Shown: positions 56,907 through 64,000 of the stretch, in pieces
Layout: every line of letters starts with the position of its first letter
Position numbering within the stretch: the first letter of the stretch is position 1
Source: Ancylobacter novellus DSM 506
GTDB taxonomy: Bacteria > Pseudomonadota > Alphaproteobacteria > Rhizobiales > Xanthobacteraceae
Assembly (NCBI RefSeq): GCF_000092925.1
Contig: NC_014217.1
Location: 434,001 to 498,000 of the forward strand
DNA length: 64,000 nucleotides
Direction: 5' to 3'
Position numbers and translations under genes: made by a program
Notes under the pieces: model-generated
What the model saw: the letters and a program-made list of their open reading frames with translations, nothing else
The model's database searches: none
Told to the model about the DNA's origin: nothing

Positions 56907-58417
56907 CCAACCATCTGTTCGACACCCTCCGGGCTGGCCAGCCGGAGGGCGGGCGCGTGTTCATCGCGACGCCGGAGGGCGCCGTCTTCACCTATGCCGA
57001 CATGGAGCGGCGGGCGGCGCAGTACGCCAATGCGCTGGTTTCGCTGGGCGTGAAGCCCGGCGACCGGGTGGCGCTGCAGGTGGAGAAGAGCGTCGAGGCG
57101 ATCTTCGCCTATCTCGGCACGGTTCGAGCCGGCGGCGTGTTCCTGCCGCTGAACACCGCCTATACGGCGCCGGAGATCGACTATTTCCTCGGCGATGCCG
57201 AGCCGGCGGTCTTCGTCTGCGATCCGGCGGCCGAGGCGACGCTGGCGCCGATCGCAAGGGCGCGGGGCGTCGCGCATCTGTTCACCCTCGACGCCGACGG
57301 CAAGGGAACCCTGAGCGCGGCGGCGGACGCGGCGGCGGCGAACTTCGAGGACGTAGAGCGCGGGCCGGACGACCTCGCCGCGCTGCTCTATACGTCGGGC
57401 ACCACCGGGCGCTCCAAGGGCGCCATGCTCACCCATGACAACCTCGCCTCCAACGCGCTGGCGCTGGTCGACACCTGGCGCTTCGGGCCGGAGGACGTGC
57501 TGATCCACGCCCTGCCGATCTTCCACACGCACGGCCTGTTCGTCGCCACCAATGTGATCCTGGCGGCCGGCGCGTCGATGATCTTCCTGCCGAAGTTCGA
57601 CCCCGAGGCGATCCTCAGGCTGATGGGCCGGGCGAGCGTCATGATGGGGGTGCCGACCTTCTACACCCGCCTGCTCAAGGCGCCCGGCCTCACCCCCGAG
57701 GCGGCGGCGAAGATGCGGCTGTTCATCTCCGGCTCGGCGCCGCTTCTGGCCGACACGCACCGCGAATGGCGGGCGCGGACGGGCCACGCCATCCTCGAAC
57801 GCTACGGCATGACCGAGACCGGCATGAACACCTCCAACCCCTATGACGGCGAGCGCATAGCCGGCACGGTCGGCATGCCCCTGCCGGGGGTGAGCCTGCG
57901 CGTCGTCGCGCCCGACGACGGGACGGAACTCGGCGCCGGCGAGATCGGCATGATCGAGGTGAGGGGGCCGAACGTCTTCAAGGGCTACTGGCGCATGCCG
58001 GAGAAGACCGCCGCCGAATTTCATGACGGCTGGTTCGTCACCGGCGACCTCGGGCTGATCGGCCCGGATGGCTATGTGCAGATCGTCGGGCGCGGCAAGG
58101 ACCTCGTGATCTCCGGCGGCTACAACGTCTACCCCAAGGAGATCGAGAGCGAAATCGACGCGCTGGACGGCGTGGTCGAGAGCGCGGTGATCGGCTTGCC
58201 GCACGCCGATTTCGGCGAGGGGGTGACGGCGGTGGTGGTCGCCCGCCCCGACGCGGCGCTGGACGAGAAGGCGGTGGTTGCGGCGCTGGAGGGGCGGCTT
58301 GCCCGCTACAAGCTGCCCAAACGGGTGATCTTCGTCGACGACCTGCCGCGCAACACCATGGGCAAGGTGCAGAAGAACCTGCTGCGCGAGCAGTACAAGG
58401 CGCTCTACGCGGGGTGA
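56903..58417 (+). CDS. matB: Malonyl-CoA synthetase
   Basis: AMP-forming ligase (504 aa) making malonyl-CoA from malonate, CoA and ATP. P-loop-like motif LLYTSGTTGRSKGAMLTHDN near residue 162; HALPIFHTHGLFVATNVILA; ERYGMTETGMNTSNPYDGER; ITGDLG-type hinge GWFVTGDLGLIGPDGYVQIV; catalytic lysine in PRNTMGKVQKNLLREQYKAL near the C-terminus. The match to rhizobial and Rhodopseudomonas MatB runs over the whole length. No malonyl-CoA decarboxylase (matA) or malonate carrier (matC) adjoins it, so malonyl-CoA may be used for lipid or ketide synthesis rather than broken down. Confidence 0.95.
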   Translation: MTNHLFDTLRAGQPEGGRVFIATPEGAVFTYADMERRAAQYANALVSLGVKPGDRVALQVEKSVEAIFAYLGTVRAGGVFLPLNTAYTAPEIDYFLGDAEPAVFVCDPAAEATLAPIARARGVAHLFTLDADGKGTLSAAADAAAANFEDVERGPDDLAALLYTSGTTGRSKGAMLTHDNLASNALALVDTWRFGPEDVLIHALPIFHTHGLFVATNVILAAGASMIFLPKFDPEAILRLMGRASVMMGVPTFYTRLLKAPGLTPEAAAKMRLFISGSAPLLADTHREWRARTGHAILERYGMTETGMNTSNPYDGERIAGTVGMPLPGVSLRVVAPDDGTELGAGEIGMIEVRGPNVFKGYWRMPEKTAAEFHDGWFVTGDLGLIGPDGYVQIVGRGKDLVISGGYNVYPKEIESEIDALDGVVESAVIGLPHADFGEGVTAVVVARPDAALDEKAVVAALEGRLARYKLPKRVIFVDDLPRNTMGKVQKNLLREQYKALYAG

Positions 58418-58476
58418 GGCGGGATCGGGTTGGTCGCGCCGGCAAAGCGACCTAGCTTTCACCAGGGAGGAAAGCC

Positions 58477-59037
58477 ATGGACCCGCTTGCGCAGCATTAT
58501 CTGGTGTTCGAGACCGCACGCGGCTTTTGCGGCCTCGCCTGGAGCGCCGCCGGCATCACCCGCTTCCAGTTGCCCACGTCGAGCGCCGCCGCCACCGAGC
58601 GCAACCTGCTGCGGCGGGTGCCGGTGGCGCGGCCCGGCGAGCCGACGCCCGAGATCGCCGAGACGGTTGCCGCTGTGCGGCGCTATTTCGATGGCGAGAC
58701 GGTCGATTTCTCCGACGTGCGGCTCGACCTTGGTGAGCAGGAGGCCTTCTTCGCCGATATCTATGCCGCGCTCCGCCGCGTCGGCTGGGGCGCGACCACC
58801 ACCTATGGCGCGCTGGCGAAAGAACTCGGCGCGGGGCCGGAGGCGGCGCGCGACGTCGGGCAGGCGATGGCGCGCAACCCGGTGCCGCTGATCATCCCCT
58901 GCCACCGCGTGCTGGCCGCCGGCGGCAAGCTCGGCGGCTTCTCCGCGCCGGGCGGGGCGGACACCAAGGCGCATATGCTGGAGCTCGAAGGCGTCGATCT
59001 CAGGCCGCCGGCACCGGCGCAGGGATCGCTTTTCTAG
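58477..59037 (+). CDS. Methylated-DNA-protein-cysteine methyltransferase (Ogt/Ada-C type)
   Basis: Suicide DNA repair protein (186 aa) that takes methyl groups from O6-methylguanine. The active-site motif IIPCHRVLAAGGKLGGFSAP carries the acceptor cysteine at about residue 142, preceded by the helix-turn-helix region AALRRVGWGATTTYGALAKE. The N-terminal domain (residues 1-85) is of the usual Ogt size. An AGGGAGG ribosome site precedes the ATG. It stands alone, with its end facing csoR. Confidence 0.95.
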   Translation: MDPLAQHYLVFETARGFCGLAWSAAGITRFQLPTSSAAATERNLLRRVPVARPGEPTPEIAETVAAVRRYFDGETVDFSDVRLDLGEQEAFFADIYAALRRVGWGATTTYGALAKELGAGPEAARDVGQAMARNPVPLIIPCHRVLAAGGKLGGFSAPGGADTKAHMLELEGVDLRPPAPAQGSLF

Positions 59038-59053
59038 CCGCCCTTGCCGGCGT

Positions 59054-59338
59054 TCACGCCTTCAGCTTGCCGAGCACGGCGATCAGCTCGGAGACCTTGC
59101 CGCGCTGCTCGTCGGCGTCGCCGGACTGGATGGCGTGCTCGACGCAGTGAGCGACGTGGTCGCGCAGCACTTCCTCCTCCACCTTCTTGAGTGCAGCCCG
59201 CACCGCCGCCACCTGAGTGACGATGTCGATGCAGTAGCGGTCCTCCTCGACCATGCGCGAGAGGCCGCGGACCTGGCCCTCGATGCGGCTGAGGCGTTTC
59301 AAACAAGCATTGCGTGTTTCATTCTGCATGCTTGCCAT
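59054..59338 (-). CDS. csoR: CsoR copper-sensing repressor
   Basis: Small helical repressor (94 aa) that leaves DNA on binding Cu(I). The copper ligand set is readable: Cys36 in EDRYCIDIV, and His61 and Cys65 in [13 protein letters not shown], the Cys-His-Cys fingerprint of Cso[21 protein letters not shown] is the family core. It diverges from copA, and an operator overlaps its start codon, so it represses both itself and the pump. A second ATG at 59329 is an alternative start. Confidence 0.93.
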   Translation of the reverse strand: MASMQNETRNACLKRLSRIEGQVRGLSRMVEEDRYCIDIVTQVAAVRAALKKVEEEVLRDHVAHCVEHAIQSGDADEQRGKVSELIAVLGKLKA

Positions 59339-59355
59339 ATACCCCTGTCGGGTAT
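59339..59355. promoter_or_regulatory. CsoR operator 1 (csoR side)
   Basis: ATACCCCTGTCGGGTAT: inverted ATACCC...GGGTAT arms, the standard CsoR/RcnR-family box, placed directly before the csoR start codon. Confidence 0.85.
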
Positions 59356-59371
59356 ATATCGCAAGTACCGA

Positions 59372-59388
59372 ATACCCAAGTGGGGTAT
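59372..59388. promoter_or_regulatory. CsoR operator 2 (copA side)
   Basis: ATACCCAAGTGGGGTAT has the same arm design as operator 1 and lies 33 bp (about three helical turns) from it, 16 nt before the copA start. Confidence 0.85.
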
Positions 59389-59403
59389 GGACAGGAGATG
59401 GCG

Positions 59404-61893
59404 ATGGCGGATCACGAACATGAAGCGAAGCCGAGCGGCGCGTCCTGCTGCGGCAGCCATGCCAAGGCGCCTTCGGAGAAGCCCGCCGAGGCCGCCGATT
59501 CCTGCTGCGGCAGCCATGATCACGACCACGCCGGCCACGACCACTCCCATCATGGCCACGCCCACGCGCAGGGCCATACGCATGACCACGCAGGGGCCGC
59601 AGCCCACATGGCCAAGGACCCGGTCTGCGGCATGGATGTCGACCCGCACACCGCCCAGCACCGGGCCGAGCATGGCGGGCGGACCTATTATTTCTGCTGC
59701 GCCGGCTGCCGGACCAAGTTCGTCGCCGACCCCGAGAAATATCTCGGCGAGCGGGCGCCGGTCGCGCCGGTGCCGGAAGGCACCGAATATACCTGCCCGA
59801 TGCACCCGGAAGTGCGCCAGATCGGCCCCGGCTCCTGCCCGATCTGCGGCATGGCGCTCGAGCCGGTGCTGGTGAGCCTCGACGACGGGCCGAACCACGA
59901 GCTCGTCGACATGACCCGCCGCTTCTGGATCGGCCTCGCGTTGGCCGTGCCGGTGGTGGTGCTGGAGATGGGCGGCCATTTCCTGCCGGCGGTGCACCAT
60001 TTCATTCCGCCGCAGCTCTCCAACTGGATCCAGCTCGTGCTCGCCACCCCGGTGGTGCTGTGGGCCGGCTGGCCGTTCTTCGAGCGCGGCTGGCAGTCGT
60101 TGCTGACGCGCAACCTCAACATGTTCACGCTGATCGCGCTCGGCACCGGCGTCGCCTATCTCTACAGCCTCGTCGCGGTGCTGGCGCCCGGCGTCTTCCC
60201 GCCGGCCTTCCGCGACGCGCAGGGGGCGGTCGCGGTCTATTTCGAGGCGGCGGCGGTGATCACCGTGCTGGTGCTGCTCGGCCAGGTGCTGGAGCTGCGC
60301 GCCCGCGAGCAGACCTCCGGCGCCATCAAGGCGCTGCTCGACCTCGCGCCCAAAACCGCGCTGCGCATCAATCCGGACGAGAGCGAGGAGGAGATCCCGC
60401 TCGACCAGGTCGCGGTCGGCGACAAGCTGCGGGTGCGCCCCGGCGAGAAGGTGCCGGTGGACGCGCAGGTGGTCGAGGGCCGCTCGGCGGTGGACGAATC
60501 CCTCGTCACCGGCGAATCCATGCCGGTCACCAAGACCGAAGGCGACCATGTCATTGGCGGCACGCTGAACCGCTCGGGCGGCCTCGTCGTCGCCGCCGAG
60601 AAGGTCGGGCGCGACACCATGCTGGCGCGCATCGTGCAGATGGTGGCGGAGGCGCAGCGCTCGCGCGCGCCGATCCAGCGTCTCGCCGACCAGGTGTCGG
60701 GCTGGTTCGTGCCGCTGGTGGTGCTGTGCGCCGTGCTCGCCTTCGCCGCCTGGGCGGTGTGGGGGCCGGAGCCGCAGCTCGCCCATGCGCTGATCGCCGC
60801 GGTGGCGGTGCTGATCATCGCCTGCCCCTGCGCGCTCGGCCTCGCCACGCCGATGTCGATCATGGTCGGCGTCGGGCGCGGCGCGCAGATGGGCGTGCTG
60901 ATCAAGAACGCCGAGGCGCTGGAGCGCATGGAGAAGATCGACACGCTGGTGGTCGACAAGACCGGCACGCTGACCGAGGGCCAGCCTTCCGTCACCGCCA
61001 TCGTGACGTCGGAAGGCGTCGAGGAGGCCGAGGCGCTGCGTTTCGCTGCCGCGGTCGAGCGGCCCTCCGAGCATCCGCTGGCGCGCGCCATCGTGACGGC
61101 GGCGCAGGACCGCAGCCTCGACATCCCCAAGGTGCGCGGCTTCGATTCACCCGTCGGCAAGGGCGCCTATGGCCTCGTCGACGGAAAGCGGGTGGTGCTC
61201 GGCAGCGCCGGCTTCCTCAAGGAGCTCGGCATCGCGACGGATGCGCTCGCCGGGCAGGCGGACGAGCTGCGGCGCGAGGGCGCGACTGCCATCTTCGTCG
61301 GCATCGACGGCAAGGCGGCGGCGGTGGTCGCCATCGCCGACCCGGTGAAGGCGACGACGCCGCAGGCGCTGGCCGACCTCGCGAGCGAGGGCATCCGCGT
61401 GGTCATGCTGACCGGCGACAACCGCACGACGGCGGAAGCCGTGGCGCGCCGGCTCGGCATCACCGAGGTCGAGGCCGAGGTGGCGCCGGACCAGAAGGCG
61501 GCGGTGGTCGAGAAGCTCAAGCGCGAGGGCCGCGTCGTCGCCATGGCCGGCGACGGCGTGAACGACGCGCCCGCGCTCGCCAGCGCCGATGTCGGCATCG
61601 CCATGGGCTCGGGCACGGACGTCGCCATCGAGAGCGCCGGCGTGACGCTGCTGCGCGGCGATCTCGGCGGTATCGTGCGGGCGCGGCGCCTGTCGGAGGC
61701 GACGATGAGCAACATCCGGCAGAACCTGTTCTTCGCCTTCATCTACAACGCCGCCGGCGTGCCGATCGCGGCGGGAGTGCTGTACCCGGTGTTCGGCCTG
61801 CTGCTCTCGCCGATGATCGCCGCGCTCGCCATGTCGCTGTCCTCGGTCAGCGTCATCGCCAATGCCCTGCGGCTGCGCGCGGCGAAGGTGTGA
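59404..61893 (+). CDS. copA: Copper-exporting P1B-type ATPase with His/Cys-rich head and YHS domain
   Basis: Inner-membrane Cu(I) exporter (829 aa). Instead of the usual CxxC ferredoxin-like domains, the N-terminus has two CCGSH units (about residues 15-37), a histidine-rich stretch ([20 protein letters not shown]), a YHS domain ([11 protein letters not shown] to [12 protein letters not shown], about 75-115) and a heavy-metal box [20 protein letters not shown]. The core has CPCALGL near 473, the phosphorylated Asp in [10 protein letters not shown] near 517, the SEHPLARA loop near 556 and [13 protein letters not shown] 59404 has AGGAG at ideal spacing; ATG 59398 abuts it. It diverges from csoR, with two operators between. 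Confidence 0.97.
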   Translation: MADHEHEAKPSGASCCGSHAKAPSEKPAEAADSCCGSHDHDHAGHDHSHHGHAHAQGHTHDHAGAAAHMAKDPVCGMDVDPHTAQHRAEHGGRTYYFCCAGCRTKFVADPEKYLGERAPVAPVPEGTEYTCPMHPEVRQIGPGSCPICGMALEPVLVSLDDGPNHELVDMTRRFWIGLALAVPVVVLEMGGHFLPAVHHFIPPQLSNWIQLVLATPVVLWAGWPFFERGWQSLLTRNLNMFTLIALGTGVAYLYSLVAVLAPGVFPPAFRDAQGAVAVYFEAAAVITVLVLLGQVLELRAREQTSGAIKALLDLAPKTALRINPDESEEEIPLDQVAVGDKLRVRPGEKVPVDAQVVEGRSAVDESLVTGESMPVTKTEGDHVIGGTLNRSGGLVVAAEKVGRDTMLARIVQMVAEAQRSRAPIQRLADQVSGWFVPLVVLCAVLAFAAWAVWGPEPQLAHALIAAVAVLIIACPCALGLATPMSIMVGVGRGAQMGVLIKNAEALERMEKIDTLVVDKTGTLTEGQPSVTAIVTSEGVEEAEALRFAAAVERPSEHPLARAIVTAAQDRSLDIPKVRGFDSPVGKGAYGLVDGKRVVLGSAGFLKELGIATDALAGQADELRREGATAIFVGIDGKAAAVVAIADPVKATTPQALADLASEGIRVVMLTGDNRTTAEAVARRLGITEVEAEVAPDQKAAVVEKLKREGRVVAMAGDGVNDAPALASADVGIAMGSGTDVAIESAGVTLLRGDLGGIVRARRLSEATMSNIRQNLFFAFIYNAAGVPIAAGVLYPVFGLLLSPMIAALAMSLSSVSVIANALRLRAAKV

Positions 61894-61904
61894 CACACCA
61901 CTTC

Positions 61905-61990
61905 CCCTCATCCCCGGGCTTGACCCGGGGACCCAGGGAGACTGGGTGCGCCAAGTCACTGGGTGGCGGGGTCAAGCCCGGCCATGAGGG
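61905..61990. repeat. Family A palindromic intergenic repeat, copy 6
   Basis: CCCTCATCCCCGGGCTTGAC at the left and GTCAAGCCCGGCCATGAGGG at the right, as in the copy after cbbE. It lies between the convergent copA and ferredoxin-reductase genes and may end both transcripts. Confidence 0.88.
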
Positions 61991-61993
61991 TGT

Positions 61994-63220
61994 TCATTTC
62001 CCCAGCAGGCTCTTTAGCTCGAAGCTCTCGTCCGCCGCCTGCTCGGGAGTGATCGTCGGCGTGCCGGCGAGCAGGCGCCGGCCGAGCATGTGGTCGGCGG
62101 GGCGGTTGACGCTCTCTATTGCCGTCAGCACGCCATCCCGGAAGCGGAACACCGAGAAGCGGCGGGAAGCCGGGTCGCCGCGCAGCACGGCGTCGTCGGT
62201 CGGGCCGGCGAGGCCGACCATCTGAAGCTTCAGGTCGGACTGGTCGCTCCAGAACCACGGCACCGCCGCATAGGGCGCCGGCCTGCCGGTGAGCCGGGCG
62301 GCGACGGCCTTGGCCTGGTCCACCGCGTTCTGCACCGATTCCAGCCGCACCAGTCCATCGGCAAAGCGGCTCGGATAGGCCACCGCGTCGCCGATGGCCG
62401 AGATGGCGGGGTCCATGGTGGAGAGATGCGCGTCGACCACGATGCCGTTGGCCACTTCCAGCCCGGCTTCGGCGGCGAGCTCGACATTGGGGGTCACGCC
62501 GATGCCGACGACGACGAAATCGGCCGGGTGCACCATGCCGTCCGTCGTCTCGACGCCGGTCACATGGCCGGCGGCGCCGATGAGTCCAATCACGCCGGCG
62601 CCGAGCAACAGGCTCGTGCCCATGCTCGTATGGGCGTCCGCGAAGAAGGCCGACATTTCCGGCGAGACCGCGCGGGCGAGGGGACGGGCGGCCGCCTCGA
62701 TCACCGTCACCTCATGGCCGAGCGTGCGGGCGACGGCGGCGAATTCCAGCCCGATGAAGCCGGCGCCGATCACCACCACGCGGCGCGCACCTTCGAGCCG
62801 TTCTCTGAGCGCATCCGCATCGGCGTGGCTGCGCAGATAGTACACGCCCGCCAATTCGCGCCCCGGCACTGGCAGCGGCCGGTTGCGGGCGCCGGTGGCG
62901 AGGATCATGTGCGCGTAGGGCAGGGCTTCCCCGCCTTCCAGCACGACCCGCTGCGCCGCGCGGTCGATGGCCTCGGCGCGGGCGTTGACTATCTGGATAT
63001 CGTGGTCGGCGAAGAAGGCGGCGGGACGCAGCTCGATCTGCTCGATGCCGGCATCACCCTTCATATAGGCCTTGGAGAGCGGCGGGCGCTGATAGGGCAG
63101 GCCCGGTTCCTCACCGACCAGCGTCACCGGGCCCGTGAAGCCCGCCTCGCGCAACGAGGCCGCCGCCTGGAAGCCGCCCTGTCCGGCGCCGACGATGACG
63201 ATGCCTTCCTGCCTGCTCAT
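61994..63220 (-). CDS. FAD-dependent ferredoxin/rubredoxin reductase-like oxidoreductase
   Basis: Flavoprotein (408 aa) of the rhodocoxin/putidaredoxin reductase type, passing electrons from NAD(P)H to a small iron-sulfur partner. FAD motif: GIVIVGAGQGGFQAAASLRE at the N-terminus; GEEPGLPYQRPPLSKAYM; NAD motif: RRVVVIGAGFIGLEFAAVAR near residue 150; VGIGVTPNVELAAEAGLEV; FAD end: AISAIGDAVAYPSRFADGLV; C-terminal reductase domain AVPWFWSDQSDLKLQMVGLA. No ferredoxin or P450 gene adjoins it. Its start overlaps the acyltransferase stop by four bases. Confidence 0.94.
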   Translation of the reverse strand: MSRQEGIVIVGAGQGGFQAAASLREAGFTGPVTLVGEEPGLPYQRPPLSKAYMKGDAGIEQIELRPAAFFADHDIQIVNARAEAIDRAAQRVVLEGGEALPYAHMILATGARNRPLPVPGRELAGVYYLRSHADADALRERLEGARRVVVIGAGFIGLEFAAVARTLGHEVTVIEAAARPLARAVSPEMSAFFADAHTSMGTSLLLGAGVIGLIGAAGHVTGVETTDGMVHPADFVVVGIGVTPNVELAAEAGLEVANGIVVDAHLSTMDPAISAIGDAVAYPSRFADGLVRLESVQNAVDQAKAVAARLTGRPAPYAAVPWFWSDQSDLKLQMVGLAGPTDDAVLRGDPASRRFSVFRFRDGVLTAIESVNRPADHMLGRRLLAGTPTITPEQAADESFELKSLLGK

Positions 63221-63939
63221 GCGGCCTCCTGCGCCTGCGCGACCAGCCGGTCGCGCTCGTCATAGATCGCCGCGGAAAGCCGCTCCATGAACTCGGCCTC
63301 CGGCAGGCCGGCCGGGATCGGCGGCAGGAAGGAGACGGTGATCTCGCCGGGCCTGATCTCGAAGCTGCGCGCCAGCCAGAACAGGCCGGCATTGTGCACC
63401 ATCGGTACCACGGGAAGCCCGAGCGCCTTGTAGAGCAGCACCACGCCGCGCTGCATCGGCGCGCGCACATCCACCGGCTGGCGGGTGCCTTCCGGGAAGA
63501 TCAGCAGGCTGCGGCCTTCGGCTGCGGCCTCGCGGCCCTCGCGGAACATCTTCTTCATCGCCGTGCCGCCGCCGGCGCGGTCGATGGCGATCATCGGGGA
63601 TTTCCTGAGGAACCAGCCGAAGACCGGGATTTTGTAGAGCTCTTCCTTGAGGATGATGGCGACGTCCGGCACCAGCACCGCGCTGGCGATGGTCTCGAAG
63701 GTCGACTGGTGGTTGGCGACATAGAGCGCCGGCCCGTCCGGCCGGTTGGCCTCGCCGATGGTGCGGCAGGAGACGCCGACAATGCGCAATATCGCCAGCA
63801 CGCCGCCGGCCCAGATCCGCGAGAAGCGCCGCGTCGCCCTCGGCGCGTTGCGCAGGGCGTAATAGGGGATGGTCGGCGCCAGCAGCACCGTCCACAGGAC
63901 CAGCAGCACGAGGAAGGCGGACGAGCGCAGGCGGGACAT
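63217..63939 (-). CDS. Lysophospholipid (1-acylglycerol-3-phosphate) acyltransferase, PlsC family
   Basis: Inner-membrane acyltransferase (240 aa) making phosphatidic acid. An N-terminal hydrophobic helix (SAFLVLLVLWTVLLAPTIPY) precedes the catalytic motif YVANHQSTFETIAS, where the HxxxxD acidic residue is Glu. Block II is KSPMIAIDRAGG, and block III is LLIFPEGTRQP with the conserved EGTR. It is coupled to the reductase gene downstream. The last 61 bases of the window upstream of it hold no visible gene. Confidence 0.94.
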   Translation of the reverse strand: MSRLRSSAFLVLLVLWTVLLAPTIPYYALRNAPRATRRFSRIWAGGVLAILRIVGVSCRTIGEANRPDGPALYVANHQSTFETIASAVLVPDVAIILKEELYKIPVFGWFLRKSPMIAIDRAGGGTAMKKMFREGREAAAEGRSLLIFPEGTRQPVDVRAPMQRGVVLLYKALGLPVVPMVHNAGLFWLARSFEIRPGEITVSFLPPIPAGLPEAEFMERLSAAIYDERDRLVAQAQEAA

Positions 63940-64000
63940 AGGCGGCGGAATCTCGGGCGGCGGAATTTCGGAAACGATGCGCCGGGTCTAGCAGATCGGT

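Overview
The window is GC-rich, gene-dense chromosomal DNA. Its content points to an alphaproteobacterium of the Hyphomicrobiales, most like the facultatively autotrophic and methylotrophic Xanthobacteraceae (Ancylobacter, Starkeya, Xanthobacter). This placement rests on gene content, since no rRNA is present: a red-type form I RuBisCO operon with CbbX, a methylamine/N-methylglutamate-type gene set, a four-gene propionyl-CoA/methylmalonyl-CoA module with a ScfR/PrpR-type regulator, rhizobial-type MatB, and intergenic palindromes typical of this order.

Layout. 1-7048 (+): Calvin-Benson-Bassham genes cbbT (5'-truncated by the window edge), cbbA, cbbL, cbbS, cbbX and cbbE, with palindromic repeats in three of the junctions. 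7210-15574: a predicted membrane/coiled-coil protein, the Ni/Co exporter RcnA with an RcnR-type repressor (a DedA protein lies between them), an MscS-type channel, an HlyD-FUSC export pair and a small 2Fe-2S-type protein. 15715-22176: an RND pump and adaptor with an apparently catalytically dead alpha/beta-hydrolase, divergent from a LysR regulator. 22180-25957 (-): a polar amino-acid ABC importer in one operon with its GntR regulator. 26216-35402: mutB-mutA-pccA-pccB, divergent from the regulator. 35420-50935: a sulfotransferase-like gene of lower GC, then the type III glutamine synthetase/GMAS-like gene, glxDCB (mgsCBA), an XRE-cupin regulator, sthA, folD, purU, the four sarcosine oxidase-like (mgd/sox) genes and a LysR regulator. 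50939-58417: a KAS/ACP pair, a Tat-exported GH1, a GntP-type permease, a secreted GH5 and malonyl-CoA synthetase. 58477-63939: an Ogt-type DNA methyltransferase, CsoR and CopA with two clear operators, an FAD ferredoxin reductase and a PlsC acyltransferase.

How it fits together. The 36.1-49.9 kb block has the complete gene complement expected for the N-methylglutamate route: methylamine to gamma-glutamylmethylamide, to N-methylglutamate, to methylene-tetrahydrofolate. FolD and PurU then give formate. Formate oxidation elsewhere would supply CO2 and NADH to the CBB operon at the left end, and SthA can balance NADPH and NADH. This link is an inference from gene content. Metal handling is organised as two RcnR/CsoR-family circuits with different ligand sets, Ni/Co and Cu. 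Regulatory DNA is unusually legible: palindromic or repeated candidate operators lie upstream of the GntR, ScfR-like, XRE-cupin, LysR, RcnA and CsoR/CopA genes.

I saw no rRNA or tRNA genes, CRISPR array, insertion sequence or prophage. The only gene that looks foreign is the sulfotransferase-like gene.
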